Part shown: positions 9,118 through 9,118 of the stretch, piece by piece
Numbering within the stretch: position 1 is the stretch's first letter
Layout: every line of letters starts with the position of its first letter
Assembly (NCBI GenBank): GCA_934418055.1
Contig: CAKRWX010000083.1
Location: forward strand, 1 to 9,118
Direction of reading: 5' to 3'
DNA length: 9,118 nt
Source: an uncultured Lachnospiraceae bacterium
Lineage (GTDB): Bacteria > Bacillota > Clostridia > Lachnospirales > Lachnospiraceae
Program-made: the position numbers and the translations under genes
The notes under the pieces: generated by a model
What the model was told of the DNA's origin: nothing
Database searches by the model: none
What the model saw: the letters and a program-made list of their open reading frames with translations, nothing else

Positions 9118-9118
9118 C

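Overview
The window looks like chromosomal DNA of a low-to-mid GC Clostridia species, most likely a gut Lachnospiraceae (inference). The basis is the style of the groES/groEL, guaB, glnS and MocR proteins, strong AGGAGG-type ribosome binding sites, TTGACA/TATAAT-type promoters and a CIRCE operator. It is mostly housekeeping sequence on the minus strand. There is no prophage, CRISPR array or intact transposon, and I did not find a clearly new enzymatic system.

Layout from left to right: guaB (IMP dehydrogenase, minus); a roughly 280-base gap holding the guaB promoter and a large palindromic element in its 5' leader; a small two-helix membrane protein (minus); a gap of nearly 290 bases holding the groESL terminator and two strong palindromic structures; groL and groS (minus), driven by a promoter overlapped by CIRCE; a divergent plus-strand gene for a membrane-anchored, LEA-like alanine/glutamate-rich protein; a nested hairpin terminator shared with the convergent minus-strand MocR-type PLP-dependent regulator; glnS (minus), upstream of the regulator and possibly co-transcribed with it; then a plus-strand tRNA-Thr(GGU) with its own promoter and terminator. 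The last 300 bases hold a doubtful reverse frame, a consensus-like promoter and a terminator hairpin.

The minus-strand genes group as groS-groL (heat-shock controlled), the small membrane protein gene, guaB with its own promoter, and glnS-mocR. The functions are protein folding, guanine nucleotide synthesis, glutaminyl-tRNA formation and an unknown amino-acid- or vitamin-linked regulation.

The best unexplained signal is the element at about 1502-1680. It has 9-base terminal inverted repeats, is flanked by 10-base direct repeats, and folds on paper into a four-way junction inside the guaB leader. It shares hairpin modules with a second palindromic cluster just after groL. I read both as members of a small non-autonomous palindromic repeat family, possibly with a regulatory effect on guaB. 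Other points worth checking are a tRNA-Thr with C at the normally invariant T55, a CIRCE mismatch that coincides with a perfect -35 box, and a possible 70-base RNA gene at the right end.
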